This document shows positions 1-10,710 of a stretch of DNA of 64,000 bases, piece after piece (within the stretch, counting starts at the first letter, position 1; each line of letters starts with the position of its first letter). The notes under the pieces were generated by a model. That model made no database searches. It saw nothing but the letters and a program-made list of their open reading frames with translations, and had not been told where the DNA came from. The stretch covers positions 233,285,661 to 233,349,660 of the forward strand of contig CM042685.1 of assembly GCA_023614405.1 (NCBI GenBank), read 5' to 3'. The position numbers and the translations under genes were made by a program. Source of the stretch: Avena insularis (taxonomy: Eukaryota > Streptophyta > Magnoliopsida > Poales > Poaceae).

Positions 1-707
1 ATTGGCATGGCACCGAAACCCAACGGGAACATCCTTGCCACGGTCTTCGTACCCGAGGATAGCCGCAAACTCAGCCAACATTGCTTCCTTGACAACACCC
101 TCGGTCATCCAAGTGAGAGTCCTAGCATCATTCTTGGCAAAGTGAACAGTTGCATAGAACTGAGCAATGAGCATTGGATCATAGTTGCATTTGAACTCCA
201 TAATAGGAAGCAAGCCAAAGTTGGTACACATGTCAAGGGCCTCACCAAAGTAGTTCAGATTCTTCCTCACATGATTCATCTCGATCCATTTTTGAGGAAC
301 CAAAATTTTGTCATCTTTCATGAGAATCTCATGGAACACCCGCTCCTGAAAGTCCGTGTAGAAGAGGCTGTTCTCACGAGCAAAAGCGCAGGCCGCCCCA
401 TACGGACTGACCACCCGCAGAGCATGAAATTCTGACTCAGAGATATCACACAACAGCTTTGGCCCTGATGGCCCGGAACTTTGACTCTTGCGAGGACCAG
501 AGGGAAGAGGAGGTGGAGGAGCTTTACCATGACCAGCACTTTGCTTGACCCCCTTTCCCCCACGACCACGAGTTGTTGGCAGTTTCAGACGGGCACTAGG
601 TTGAGGCATGACCTCCTCTTCAGACTCAGTCTCAGATTCTGACTCATAGTCCTCGATCTCATAGTGAGCTTTGGAGCGCTTGCGTGATCCCTGGGAACCC
701 CCTGCAC
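1..707 (-). CDS. Post-pol ORF of Sirevirus 1, plant-transposon-protein-like (partial)
   Basis: An open frame of over 230 codons runs on the minus strand from about 707 through position 1 without a stop. It begins behind a good splice acceptor (pyrimidine-rich tract then TTTCACAG, ending at 708), so it is probably a downstream exon. The visible protein starts with a low-complexity Ser/Glu/Arg/Pro tract of about 80 residues, followed by a folded part with ENSLFYTDFQERVFHEIL, QKWIEMNHVRKNLNYFGEAL and an acidic/aromatic motif near ARTLTWMTEGVVKEAMLAEF. That pattern resembles the 'putative plant transposon protein' family often carried by grass elements. Sireviruses are known for an extra ORF after pol (env-like in SIRE1). 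No catalytic function can be assigned. Confidence 0.6.
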
Positions 708-813
708 CTGTGAAAGAACGAGGGAGATAGCATAGGGGTAAGGGCACAAGAACCTGGGGCAAACAGATGATGGAGTTGAGTGTTTTAAAAAAAAAATTGC
801 TGCCAGTACTGGG

Positions 814-889
814 GCGGTAGTACCAGACCTGCACAAGCGGTAGTACCGCCAAGCGGTAGTACCGGAAAAAGATTCCCGGTACTACCGGC
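814..889. repeat. Palindrome cluster CGGTAGTACCG, proximal
   Basis: Four close copies of an 11-base inverted repeat with 5-base arms and one central base (CGGTA-N-TACCG): near 814, 837, 854 and 875. The same motif makes up the array in this element's LTR. The cluster lies just upstream (minus strand) of the splice acceptor of the post-pol ORF. Confidence 0.8.
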
Positions 890-1378
890 CCGTGACTACA
901 GTGCATATCTAAACTAAGATCCGAGTATGGGCAACAAATTTGTTGTCAAAACACGATTCCCATCGGGCCAAGTGATAGATCTGGTAAATAACACACGATA
1001 AAACCTCAAGAATGCAAGTTTTAACCAAGAATCGAAGGTACCCTAGATTCAATGGAGAAAACAAGTAAGAAGATTAGGAGGGCGGTGGTACCGGTGTCCA
1101 TGACGGTGGAGAAGAGAGAGGAGCCCGCAGGGAGGCCGAATCCGGTGTGGATCCGGGAGAGGGAGGGACGAACGGGCTTCCTCCGGCGTCGTCTTGCTCT
1201 GGTGGTGGCGCTGGTGAGGAGTGGAGACAAGGGATGAATGAGGCACTGAGGGGTGCCTCTCCCCCGTCCCGATCTTAGCAATGCAGCCAATGTACCGGTC
1301 CACGGGCGATAGTACAGAGGGTACAGCCAGTAATACCGCTCTGGGAAGTTGTCAGCAGAACACAGAAACACACCTGAG

Positions 1379-1450
1379 GCGGTAGTACCGCATGTAACTT
1401 CCGGTAGTACCATTATGCGGTAGTACCACATATGAGATCCGGTAGTACCG
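1379..1450. repeat. Palindrome cluster CGGTAGTACCG, distal
   Basis: Four copies of the CGGTA-N-TACCG motif, at 1379, 1401, 1417 and 1439, with about 20-base spacing. They lie between pol and the GC-rich leader-like stretch, where a promoter for the post-pol ORF could sit. Confidence 0.8.
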
Positions 1451-1903
1451 TTACCATCAGGACAAAGAGCCAAGAAACAGAAAAAAAGGAAGGTTCTTGT
1501 GCAGAGTAGATGGGTTTTGTTGGATAAGAGTGGCCTGGGTTTAGAGAGACACGCGGACATGGGCCAATGCACTCAAGGAAAAACACTAAAAACATATGGA
1601 GAGCCAAACTTGAGTGCATGACCAAAATAATCAACACCAACAAGAGGATGACAAACATGAGTAAGAACCAAATCAACTAGGTGACAAACACGAGTAAGCA
1701 CATCAACCTCTCGATTGAGAGGGGGCGGTGGCCTAGGCCACCATATTTGAGTATACTCGGCTTGGCACCACGAAGATGTATCTTGGGTCCATTACCGAAA
1801 CTCATCATTGAGCTCACATATCACAAAATGATATTAAGAGGAATGATTTTTGTTTAATTTGCGCATAATGGGGGGAGGGATAGTCCAATCAATTAGGACC
1901 GCA

Positions 1904-1911
1904 CTCCCCCT
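1904..1911 (-). promoter_or_regulatory. Internal polypurine-tract-like box
   Basis: On the minus strand this reads AGGGGGAG, about 60 bases beyond the pol stop. Repeated PPT-like motifs between pol and the 3' LTR are a known Sirevirus trait. The true 3' PPT is outside the window. Confidence 0.55.
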
Positions 1912-1971
1912 ATGTCCATGCCTACACCTAAACCAAACATGGGTCAAGTATTAGGTGAGAGTGCAAGATAA

Positions 1972-4446
1972 TCAAGTCAAACTCCTAGAATCTACGATAT
2001 TTAGTTCATTCCTCAAGTAGCAAAACCTTGCTTCATCAAGTGGCTTCGTGAAGATATCAGCAAGTTGATCTTTGGTTGATACATAGGATAGATCAATATC
2101 ACCTCTAGCAACATGATCTCTAATAAAGTGATGTCGAATCTCAATATGCTTTGTCCTTGTGTGATCCACCGAGTTGTATGCAATCTTGATGGCACTTTCA
2201 TTGTCACATAGAAGAGGCACTTTGTCACAATGGACACCGTATTCCTTCAAAGTTTGCCTCATCCATAGCAATTGGGTGCAAGCACTAGCAGTAGCAACAT
2301 ACTCGGCTTCGGCGGTGGAGAGAGATATACAATTTTGCTTCTTAGAAGACCAACATACCAAGGACCTACCAAGGAATTGGCAAGCCCCAGATGTTGATTT
2401 TCTATCATCCTTGTCTCCCGCCCAATCCGAGTCCGTGTATCCACAAAGAGCGAATGTTGAGCCTTGATGGTACCAAAGACCATAAAATGGGGTATGAACT
2501 AAATATCGAAAGATTCTCTTGACCGCCATTAAATGGCTTTCCTTAGGAGCCGCTTGATATCTTGCACACACACCTACAATCAACACAATATCGGGTCTAG
2601 ATGCACAAAGGTAAAGCAAAGAACCAATCATAGACCGGTATACCTTTTGATCCACATCTTTACCATTTGGATTTTGTTCTAGATGAGTCTTTGTTGCCAT
2701 GGGAGTTGGGGCTCCATTCAAATCTTGCATTTTGAATCTCTTGAGCATATCTTGAGTATACTTGGCTTGATTGAAGAATGTTCCTCCTCTAACTTGCTTG
2801 ATCTCAAAGCCAAGGAATACTTTCAACTCCCCCATCAAGGACATCCAGAACCTACTAGTCATAAGCTTTGATAATTCATCATTAAAAGCTTTGTTAGATG
2901 AGCCAAAGATAATATCATCAACATAGATTTGGCATACAAAAAGCTCCCCATTAACCCTCTTAGTAAAAAGAGTGGGATCGATTTTCCCAACCTCAAAGCC
3001 ACGGTCAAACAATAACTCTCTAAGGTGCTCATACCATGTGCGTGGGGCTTGCTTGAGCCCATAGAGCGCCTTATCAAGTTTGTAGACATGGTTTGGGAAG
3101 TTGGGGTCCTCAAATCCCGGGGGTTGCTTAACATATACGAATTCATTTAAAGGACCATAAAGGAATGCACTTTCTACATCCATTTGTTGCAACTTAAAGT
3201 TGTGATGTGCCGCATAAGCAAGAAGGATACGGATGGACTCAAGGCGAGCCACGGGTGCATAAGTCTCTCCATAATCAATGCCTTAAATTTGGGAATAACC
3301 TTGTGCAACCAATCTAGCCTTGTTCCTTACAATAATCCCATGCTCATCTTGCTTGTTCTTGAATATCCACTTTGTTCCAATAACATTGCGGCATTCCTTT
3401 GGCTTCTCAACTAACTTCCACACTTTGTTTCTCTCAAAGTTGTTGAGTTCTTTGTGCATAGCTTCTAACCAATCCGAATCTTCAAGATCTTCCCACACTT
3501 TCTTTGGTTCAATCATGGAAATGTGAGCTTGATGTTCACTAAACCTCTTCAATTGTGCTCGTGTGGAAATTCCTTTCCTTAGATCTCCAACAACATTTTG
3601 GAGGGTGTGGTCTCTTATTTCCAACATTCTTTCCTTTCTAGCTTCGTGACGAGCGTGGATCTCCTCATTGTTTCTTGGAGGACCCTCTTCATCATTTTGA
3701 TCCTCGTCTTGACCATTAACTTGACCTTGATCATCATTGGATTCATACTCTATATTGGGAGGCAAGGGTTGACCTTGTTCTTGATCAAGTGCTCTTTTAG
3801 CATCAATTTGAGCCCGTCTCAAAACAGTTTGGATGGATCTTCCTTGACAAATTGACTTGGCACCACTTGACAACCCATCGAATGGACCAAGCACCCTTTG
3901 ACTAGAGTTCACACATTGATCACTATGTTGAGGGTCCACATTTTGTCTTTGGCTTGAGTCAATGTCCTCCTCGGTAGATGGAGCATGTTGAGGTTGTGAA
4001 GATGAGGGCTCCACTTGAGTGGAGCATAGTTCTTCTCGATCTGCCATAAGGGGTTCCTTAATGGGGCGGATATAACCTACTCCCATTCTTCCTATGGCAT
4101 CCTGAGGCATTTCATCATCTGCATCACAAGCATCAACACGCCCCCCTTGGGGACCATCATATTCTTTGAAGGTCACACTACAAGATTCTATGACGGCTCC
4201 GGAGAGCTTGTCATAGATTCTATAAGTGTGAGATTCGAGACCATAGCCAACAAAAATACCCTCTAATGCTTTAGATTCGAATTTAGACAAACGAACACCT
4301 TTGATGAGATAGAAACACTTACAACCGAACACCCGGAAATAAGATATGTTGGGCTTGTTACCGGTAAGTATTTCATATGGAGTCTTGTTGATTTTCTTGC
4401 AGAGGTAGAGCCGGTTTGAAGCATGGCAAGCGGTGGAGACGGCCAC
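1972..4446 (-). pseudogene. pol: Sirevirus 1 pol: integrase C-terminus, reverse transcriptase, RNase H
   Basis: One frame runs from 4446 to 1972, broken only by an in-frame TAA near 3283-3285 where a Glu codon is expected after QGYSQI. Before the stop come the integrase C-terminal region (FRVFGCKCFYL), an acidic linker, and the RT N-terminus (GTKWIFKNKQ). After it come the RT core (first Asp in QQMDVESAFLYG; YVDD at residues 110-113 of the 426-aa downstream frame) and a complete RNase H with GYTDSDWAGD, STAEAEYVA, LLCDNESAIKIA and the final RTKHIEIRHHF segment. All RT and RNase H acidic residues are present. A single stop therefore separates this copy from a full RT-RNase H frame, which suggests a fairly young insertion. 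Confidence 0.9.
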
Positions 4447-5662
4447 CCGAAGTTGTATGGAGATTTAAACTCCGCCAACATGGTCCTAGCCATCTCAATA
4501 AGAGTCCGGTTCTTCCTTTCGCCACACCATTTTGTTGAGGGGTGTATGCAGCGGAATATTGATGTTTAATCCCCTCATCACTAAGAAAATCATTCAAGGT
4601 GTAGTTCTTGAACTCGGTGCCGTTGTCACTTCTTATAATCAACACAGGAACATTGTGTTGCCGTTGAACCAAGTTGATGAAGTCGATAAAAGTCCTTTGA
4701 GTTTCACTCTTCAACTTGAAGAAATAAACCCAAGAGTATCTTGAAAAGTCGTCAACAATCACCAAACAATATTTCTTCCCACCAAGACTTGCATGAGATG
4801 GAGGACCAAATAGGTCCACATGAAGGAGTTCCAAGATATTGTTAGACTTGATTTGGTTCGTGGGCTTATGAGGAGCGTCATGCATCTTCCCTAGAACACA
4901 TGCCCTGCAAACACGATCTTTGGCAAAGGAAACATTTTCTTTTAGTCCAACAATATGGCCCTCTTTATGGAGACTTTGCAAAGTTCTCATATTGACATGG
5001 GCTAGTCGGCGGTGCCATAGCCAACCCACATCGTCCTTCCAGATAAGCACATCGGACTGCAAATGGCTTGCCCGAAAAGTCCACCACATACAAGTCATTT
5101 ACGCACCCAACGAAAGCGACCTTGAGAGAGTTGCTCCACATGAGGACCACAATATCATTATCAATAAAGACGGCACAGCCCATCTTTCCAAGAGCACGGA
5201 CAGAAAGTAAATTGTATCCAAGGGTTTCAACAAGCATGACGTTCACGAGTGTAATGTCGTGAGCCACCACTACCTTGCCGAACCCATTACCGTAGATTTT
5301 GACTTGTCGGCATATGTGACGGTGATTTGATCTTCATTTGACACCAAGTCCTTGACAATAGATGAGCTTCCGGTCATATGACTTGTGCAACCACTATCAA
5401 TCACCCATTTTGACCCTCCGGAAGCATAAGTCTACAAAAGATCAAGCTAGTTTTTAGGTACCCATTTTTCAATGGGTCCTCTTTTGTTAGCAACAAGGGT
5501 CTTGGGAACCCAAATAGACCAAGCAATATAACCATCATAAGGACCAACATATTGTGCATACACATCACCATAGTAATCACGCATTAGAACATAGTGAGGG
5601 TTAGCACTTCTCGCAAAATCATCATGAGACATAGTTTTGCCATTTGTGGTCTTACTTTCCAC
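4447..5662 (-). pseudogene. pol: Sirevirus 1 pol: protease and integrase core
   Basis: From 5662 leftward the frame carries the gag-pol linker, two stop codons (near 5447 and 5431), then an aspartic protease with an intact DSG in WVIDSGCTSHMTG. A one-base shift near 5300 follows. Integrase then shows the zinc-binding region (HRRLAHVNMRTLQSLH with the CRACVLGK cysteines) and core Asp residues in LLHVDLFGP and IIRSDNGTEF. A net one-base deletion near 4520 changes the frame exactly at the third catalytic residue: the expected Glu after GVA reads Lys and the following helix is garbled. Integration by this copy's own enzyme is not possible. Confidence 0.85.
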
Positions 5663-5769
5663 AATGGTCTTGTTGGTTTCTTGTGCGGGCTTGTCCTTCT
5701 TCTTCTTCTTGTTGTTCTTCTTCTTTGTTTTGGAGACAAAACCAATGCCCCTTTATCACCACTACGCCT

Positions 5770-7937
5770 TTACTTGCTCAAAAGATCATCAATATACTTG
5801 TTGCCTTGTGGAAATGTAGCCTTCGCAAGCTCCCCCTTCAACCTAGCATTCTCTTCAAGGATAGTTGTGCTACTCGATGGAATGAAGTTACTAGGTGAAG
5901 GAATATTGGCCAATTGAGTTTGAAGCATTTCATGGGACTTTGTGAGAGACAAGAGTTCACTCTCCAAGGCTTTGTGGGCCTTGTTAAGCAAGCTAAAGTC
6001 CTCGGCAAGTTTTTCATGAACCACACCAAACTCAACCTTGTCCTTTTTAGCTCTTTTGTATTTAGCAATAGCATGATCACGCTCTTTGATGAGTTTGTTA
6101 ACAATGATGTCATTGGCCTCATCAAGCCCTTCAAGTTTTGACTCAAGGGACAACCTAGTCTCTTGTTCTTCTTCTAGAGCATTGCTTAAAGCCTCTAGTT
6201 CAATCATATGTTCATGCCCAAGTTTACATCTAACATCTAGAAGCTCTTGAGTGTGGGAGAGTTGATCTAAGATGTTCCCAAAATGTAGTTTAGCATCACC
6301 TTCTAGATTAGTCATGAACTCATCAAAGGCAATTAATTCCTTTTTAACATCAAGAGACATTTCATCATCAATTTCATCATTATCTAATTGAGTAGAGTGA
6401 GATGATGAGGATACCTCCGTTCCTCTTGCCATAAGGCAAGCGACGTTCTTGGAGGAAGAGTTCTCATTTGGAGAGTCGAAGAGTGAGAGTGTCGGAGTAG
6501 AGGTGGTAGCTAGAGCAGCCATACCATGTGAGGTTTCTTCTTCTTCCTCATCTTCACCATCTTCATTATCGGAGGAGTATTCTTCATGAGTGATCAAGAC
6601 AATTTCTCCCGATTTCTTGTTTATGGGATTCTTTTTGATGAAAGGTTTCTTGTAGGGTGCCTTGAGAGTATTCTTCAACACGAGCTTCCCACCATTATCT
6701 TCTCTCTTCTCATAGGGGCAGCTTGCCACAAAGTGGTAGCGATCACCACAATTGAAGCAAGTTCTCAACCTAGTGGCATTCTCTCTTTTCCCATTTGGAT
6801 TGCTTCTTCGTTGCATTTCCATCTTGGCCTTGGCGGGATTCTTCCAAAAGTTCTTTGCATAGAAAGCCATATATTGACTATGAGCAATCTTGACATCATC
6901 GGGATGGTCCAAGGAGAGGCCTTCATCACTATCATCTTCATCTTCAAAGTCCACAACTTTGGCCTTTAAAGCAACATTGACCACATTGCTCATACCGAGG
7001 GCACGAGCACGGGCATCTTTGGAGTTCTTGGCGGCGACCTTGAAAGCGGCCATCTCTTGCATAACTTCATTTGAGGTCATGAGATGGTAGTTGTGTCTTC
7101 CTTGTAAGCTCTTCAAGTCGGTGGGCTCAAAAGGCATGAGTGCACTCACATATTTCCTTTTTATCCATGCATCATCCACATGTGAGGCACCCACATTTCT
7201 AAAAGCGGTGGTGGTGGTCTTGAGCCTTCGATACATGTCTTCGTGATCTTCACCTTCTTTCATGTAGAAACCTTCGGCTTCATTGCTTAGAGCATCATAT
7301 CTGTTCCTCCTCATACTCTCATTTCCAACAAACAACAGTGAGAGCATCCCAAGCTTCCTTGGCAATGCTAAAGTGCTCAATGTGTGGATAATCCTTTGTT
7401 CCCAATCCTTGTTGAATCATATGCAAAGCAGTGGCATTGAGTTGACTATTGACAACCTCTCTTCTTGTCAAGTTGTTTGGATCCCCAATAAAGAGTCCAT
7501 GCTTGATGATGTTCCATAGTTCAATGCAAGAGCTGATATGAGTTCTCATTAGTGATTGCCATTGAGCAAAAGTAGCACTCTTCTAGCTTAGGTGGGTCAC
7601 CTCTATTGTACACATGAGGGTGAGGGATGGGAGGATCGGAGAGTACCAAGAATCACGGTGCTCGCCTTCCCCCATCAAGTCGTGTGGAGGAATTAGCATT
7701 GTCTAGTTTATCCCTACCACCATACCTTTGGGGATACCGAGTATTCCCTTTAGGTACGGATGGTAGTTCCTCTTGAGGAGATGGGGGTGATGAGCCATCT
7801 TTGTCTTTAAGAAGTTGCTCAAGCATCTTCTTGACTTCGTTGACCAAGGAAGAGCTCAATCTTGTTTCCAAATTTCTGAGATCTTCCATGGTCACCGGGG
7901 TTGACTCACTACCACCATCCCCTTCTTGGCTACCCAT
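5770..7937 (-). pseudogene. gag: Sirevirus 1 gag
   Basis: The gag starts at the ATG at 7937 (MGSQEGDGGSES), soon after the primer binding site. The first frame closes at 7653 after 94 codons. The frame resumes at about 7580 with the capsid-like segment (LWNIIKHGLFIGDPNNLTRR, then HIEHFSIAKEAWDAL) and shifts again near 7315 into a long frame (7380-5770). That frame holds the rest of the capsid, one CCHC zinc knuckle (CFNCGDRYHFVASC, residues 208-221), an acidic stretch and a Glu/Lys-rich coiled coil of about 150 residues before pol. The long coiled-coil tail after the knuckle is a Sirevirus-type gag layout. At least two frame breaks make it a pseudogene. Confidence 0.85.
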
Positions 7938-7974
7938 ATTCTCTTAGGCGGTAAAGCCCGAATAAAGAGCCGAG

Positions 7975-7986
7975 GCTCTGATACCA
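7975..7986 (-). other. Primer binding site, initiator tRNA-Met (Sirevirus 1)
   Basis: Minus strand TGGTATCAGAGC, the complement of the plant initiator tRNA-Met 3' end, two bases inside the 5' LTR edge. Confidence 0.9.
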
Positions 7987-8726
7987 ATTGAAAGGATCGT
8001 ATGGGCACCTAGAGGGGGGGTGAATAGGTGCTACTTCAAATTTTCTTCTTTTTCAAATTAAAGTTTGACAATAAGGTAAATTCTCTAGATAATGCAACTA
8101 TGGTGAATTTACCTATATGACAAATATGCAAGAGCTACCACAACACAAAGTAGTAACGAGTAAGTAAGGTGCGGTAAAGGATAGAGGTAACCGAAAAGTG
8201 GACGCGGAGACACAAGGATTTTTTTCCCGTAGTTCCTTCCTTTTGAGGGGAAGTACGTCTACGTTTGGAGAGGGGGTGGTTTCAAACCACCAACGCCACG
8301 AGAGGCCTCCCTTGTTCTCCGATGAATCTCACCCCAACGGGATCGATTCACCTTCCACTATATCGGCAACCTTCAAGGTGGAAGCCGGCACCGTTACAAG
8401 TTTGGGGCACACATCCACAACTTAATCGGAGGCTCCCAAATACAAGCAAGCTGTCAAAGCAATCAAAGACAAGCTTGTAAGAACAAAAACAAGAGCTAGG
8501 GTTTGCAACAAAACACTAGAGCAAAGGGGCCCTCAATGAAATGAGGGGGAAATGAAGATCTCTTTTGGTGAAGTAGTAGATCGGGGCCTCCTCCTTCGAT
8601 TCCCCAAAGATCAAGGACTTTGGGTGGTTGGATGAGGAGATCTTGAGAATTTGAGTGGCTCTAATGGACTCCAATGGTGGGAAATGACTTTAATGTGCTG
8701 AGCCCTTTGTCCCAAGGTAGGTGGAG

Positions 8727-8742
8727 GGGTATTTATACCCCT
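8727..8742 (-). promoter_or_regulatory. TATA box of Sirevirus 1 LTR
   Basis: Minus strand GGGGTATAAATACCCC, a 16-base palindrome around a canonical TATAAATA. Transcription runs left toward U5 and gag. Confidence 0.75.
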
Positions 8743-8776
8743 CCACAAAATCTGACCGTTGATGCATTTACTGCAG

Positions 8777-8925
8777 CGGTAGTACCGGAAGTTCAAGCGG
8801 TACTACCGGACCTTGGTACCGGACCACCCTTTTTCAAACAACATCAAGTCCTGCCCCCAGCGGTACTACTGTTATTTCTACCGGGAAGCGGTAGTACCGC
8901 TTGAGGCAACCGGTACTACCGGACC
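8777..8925. repeat. Irregular palindrome cluster in Sirevirus 1 U3
   Basis: Five close or near copies of CGGTA-N-TACCG (near 8777, 8798, 8861, 8888 and 8911), irregularly spaced, directly upstream of the TATA box on the minus strand. Confidence 0.75.
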
Positions 8926-8982
8926 TGGAGAGAACAGCACATTTCCATACGAAAAACTCTCTGTCATGCCAGGTAACAAAAC

Positions 8983-9490
8983 GCGGTACTACCGCATTTT
9001 GCTACCGGTGCAGACAGAAGCTTTTTGCAACGTGCAAAAACTCTCTGTTACGCCAGGTAGTGAAATGCGCTACTACCGCATTTTGCTATCGCAGCATGAA
9101 AGCTTTGCAACGCATAAAAGTCTCACACGCCAGGTAGTAAAATGCGGTACTACCATTTTGCTACCGGCGCAGACAGAAGCTTTTGTAACGTACAAAAAGT
9201 CTCTGTCACACCAGGTAGTAAAATGCGGTACTACCGCATTTTGCTACCGCAGCATGATAGCTTTTGCAACGTTCAAAAGCCTACATCTGAAGATTACTAA
9301 AATGCGGTACTACTACCGCATTTTAGTACCAGAGCAGGCAGAAGCTTTTGACAAGCTGTAAAAAAGCTTCTGTCGTGCTAGGTACTAAAATGCGGTACTA
9401 CCGCTTTTTAGTACGACGACAGCGAGACTTTTTGACAGTTAGTCATTTGCTTCTGTCTGGTCCGGTAGCAAAAAGCGGTACTACCGCTTT
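8983..9490. repeat. Seven-unit, ~80-bp tandem array with a central palindrome
   Basis: Copies of the palindrome start at 8983, 9067, 9144, 9225, 9304, 9392 and 9475 (spacing 84, 77, 81, 79, 88 and 83). In the better units the palindrome extends to AAAATGCGGTA-C-TACCGCATTTT arms of 11 bases. Between palindromes the units share gctaccg, cagacagaagctttt, a variant of gcaacgtncaaaa, and ctctgtcacgccaggtagt. Units have diverged by point changes and small indels. Confidence 0.85.
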
Positions 9491-9630
9491 TTGGTACCGC
9501 GCCAGGCAGAGAGTTTCTAAATGTTTGCAAACCTTTTTAACGTACCTGCGACACACTTAGCAAATCATTAGTCCGATATGTGTGTTGTTATCAAACACCA
9601 AACTCACTAGGGATAGCAAATGCTCTTTCA

Positions 9631-10710
9631 ACAATACTATGCTTTTGCATGCTAAAACAACGCATAATTTATTCAAGGCACACTAAGCAATCCCAATTGT
9701 TTGGAGCAAGACATGCTATAAAAATAATCACTAAGCATAATGCTAAAAAAACACCTAGCATGCCATGCTAAATTCTAAGTCACAGTCAATGCAAACTCCT
9801 CTTGCACTTCAAGCAAGAACTTACTACTCCTTGCAACACCAAGCAAACTTATTTGCAAAACAACACAGCGAGAAAGGGGGTCCAAACTACTTTATTTAAG
9901 CAAACTAAACAACCTAAGCAAAGCAAACGAAAACTAAGACGCTCCAAGAACAACACAATTGTCCATGAAACAATAAAAATGAAGTGTCTAGACAGAACCG
10001 AGCTTTTATTGATGAAGAAGGGGATGCCTTGGGCATCCCCAAGCTTTGACGCTTGTACCTCTTGGATATTTCGTGGGGTGACACCATGGCGGCATTCCCA
10101 AGCTTGAGATTTTGCCCATTCTTCATATCATTGCATCATTCTCTCTCTACACCTAAAATTTTTCCTTCATACAAAACTTCACACAATCTTCATTAGCAAC
10201 ATTAGTGTATTCAAAAGATATTAGAACTCTGGCAAAACTTTGGAACAGCAAGACTTTTCACTAAAAACATAAGCTACTGTAGCAACTCCTTCAAAAATAT
10301 CAATTCACCTAAAGAGAACCCAAAAAGGAATCAATAAGAAGCAAATGCAAATAATGACAAAAATCTGTTAAAACAGACCAGCATGTAGAAACCGATTTTT
10401 TCGAAAATTTTATGTTGCTCAAATCAAAAAGTGTGGAACTAACGAAAGTTATCTAACATACTGGGGGATTTATTCGCAAATTTTGAGCTCAATCTGAGTT
10501 ACAGAGACTCCTCACGAATTTGTTTGGTGGAGGACAGAAATCTGTTTCGGGACAACAACTCCCCAAATCTTACTTCCCTCTCATTAGAGGTCATCCTTGG
10601 CACAAAAAGCAAACAAAAAGGATAAAGAGAGGTCATTACTAAAGTAATAACTTCCAAGACTCAAGGAAATTCTTGGGTTATCTCCCAACAAGTACTTTTC
10701 TTTAACGCCT
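9631..10710 (-). other. Noncoding 3' region of Athila element A
   Basis: No gene is seen. On the minus strand this follows the protease frame and includes a 21-base inverted repeat (10020-10040, GGGGATGCC arms around a short centre). The 10280-10720 part is a diverged copy of 16480-16910 in element B. Confidence 0.7.

Larger units (their letters stand above)
708..1971 (-). other. Spacer between pol and the post-pol ORF
   Basis: No intact gene is seen here. On the minus strand, running away from pol, it holds a PPT-like box (1904-1911), a gene-like stretch (about 1680-1460), a GC-rich stretch (about 1300-1050) that looks like a transcript leader, and an AT-richer stretch ending in the splice acceptor at 708. 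Two clusters of an inverted-repeat motif lie in it (listed separately). The long minus-strand open frame at 1021-1572 has low-complexity composition and is not taken as a gene. Confidence 0.6.
1..9630 (-). mobile_element. Sirevirus (Maximus-like Copia) element 1, 5' part
   Basis: This Copia-superfamily LTR retrotransposon reads right to left: 5' LTR 7989-9630, primer binding site 7975-7986, gag, protease, integrase, reverse transcriptase and RNase H down to 1972, then a long spacer and a further ORF that runs off position 1. The LTR ends are TGAAAG and CTTTCA, and the base after the right end starts the presumed duplicated target ACAAT (9631-9635). The left copy and the 3' LTR lie outside the window. 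Sirevirus assignment rests on the gag-pol type, the YVDDIIFG reverse transcriptase box, the PPT-like motif after pol, a post-pol ORF and palindromes in U3. It sits inside the internal region of an Athila element. Confidence 0.85.
7989..9630 (-). repeat. 5' LTR of Sirevirus 1 (1642 bp)
   Basis: The edges are set by the primer binding site on one side and by the TGAAAG/CTTTCA terminal inverted repeats. U5 is on the left. Near it is a G-run motif (tagagggggggtgaatagg) also found in Sirevirus 2. The TATA box is at 8727-8742, and the U3 upstream of it is dominated by CGGTA-N-TACCG palindromes, including a tandem array. Reading frames inside the LTR are not genes. Confidence 0.9.

Noticed and set aside
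7..435. Plus-strand 142-codon open frame at the left edge
   Set aside because: It is antisense to the post-pol ORF, whose minus-strand frame is longer and protein-like.
1021..1572. Minus-strand 183-codon open frame as a gene
   Set aside because: Low-complexity, GC-biased composition across palindrome clusters and a leader-like stretch, with no domain and an overlapping open frame.
8770..9490. CRISPR-like array of palindromic repeats
   Set aside because: The repeats lie in an LTR of a plant retrotransposon, linkers are themselves repeated instead of unique, and no cas genes exist.
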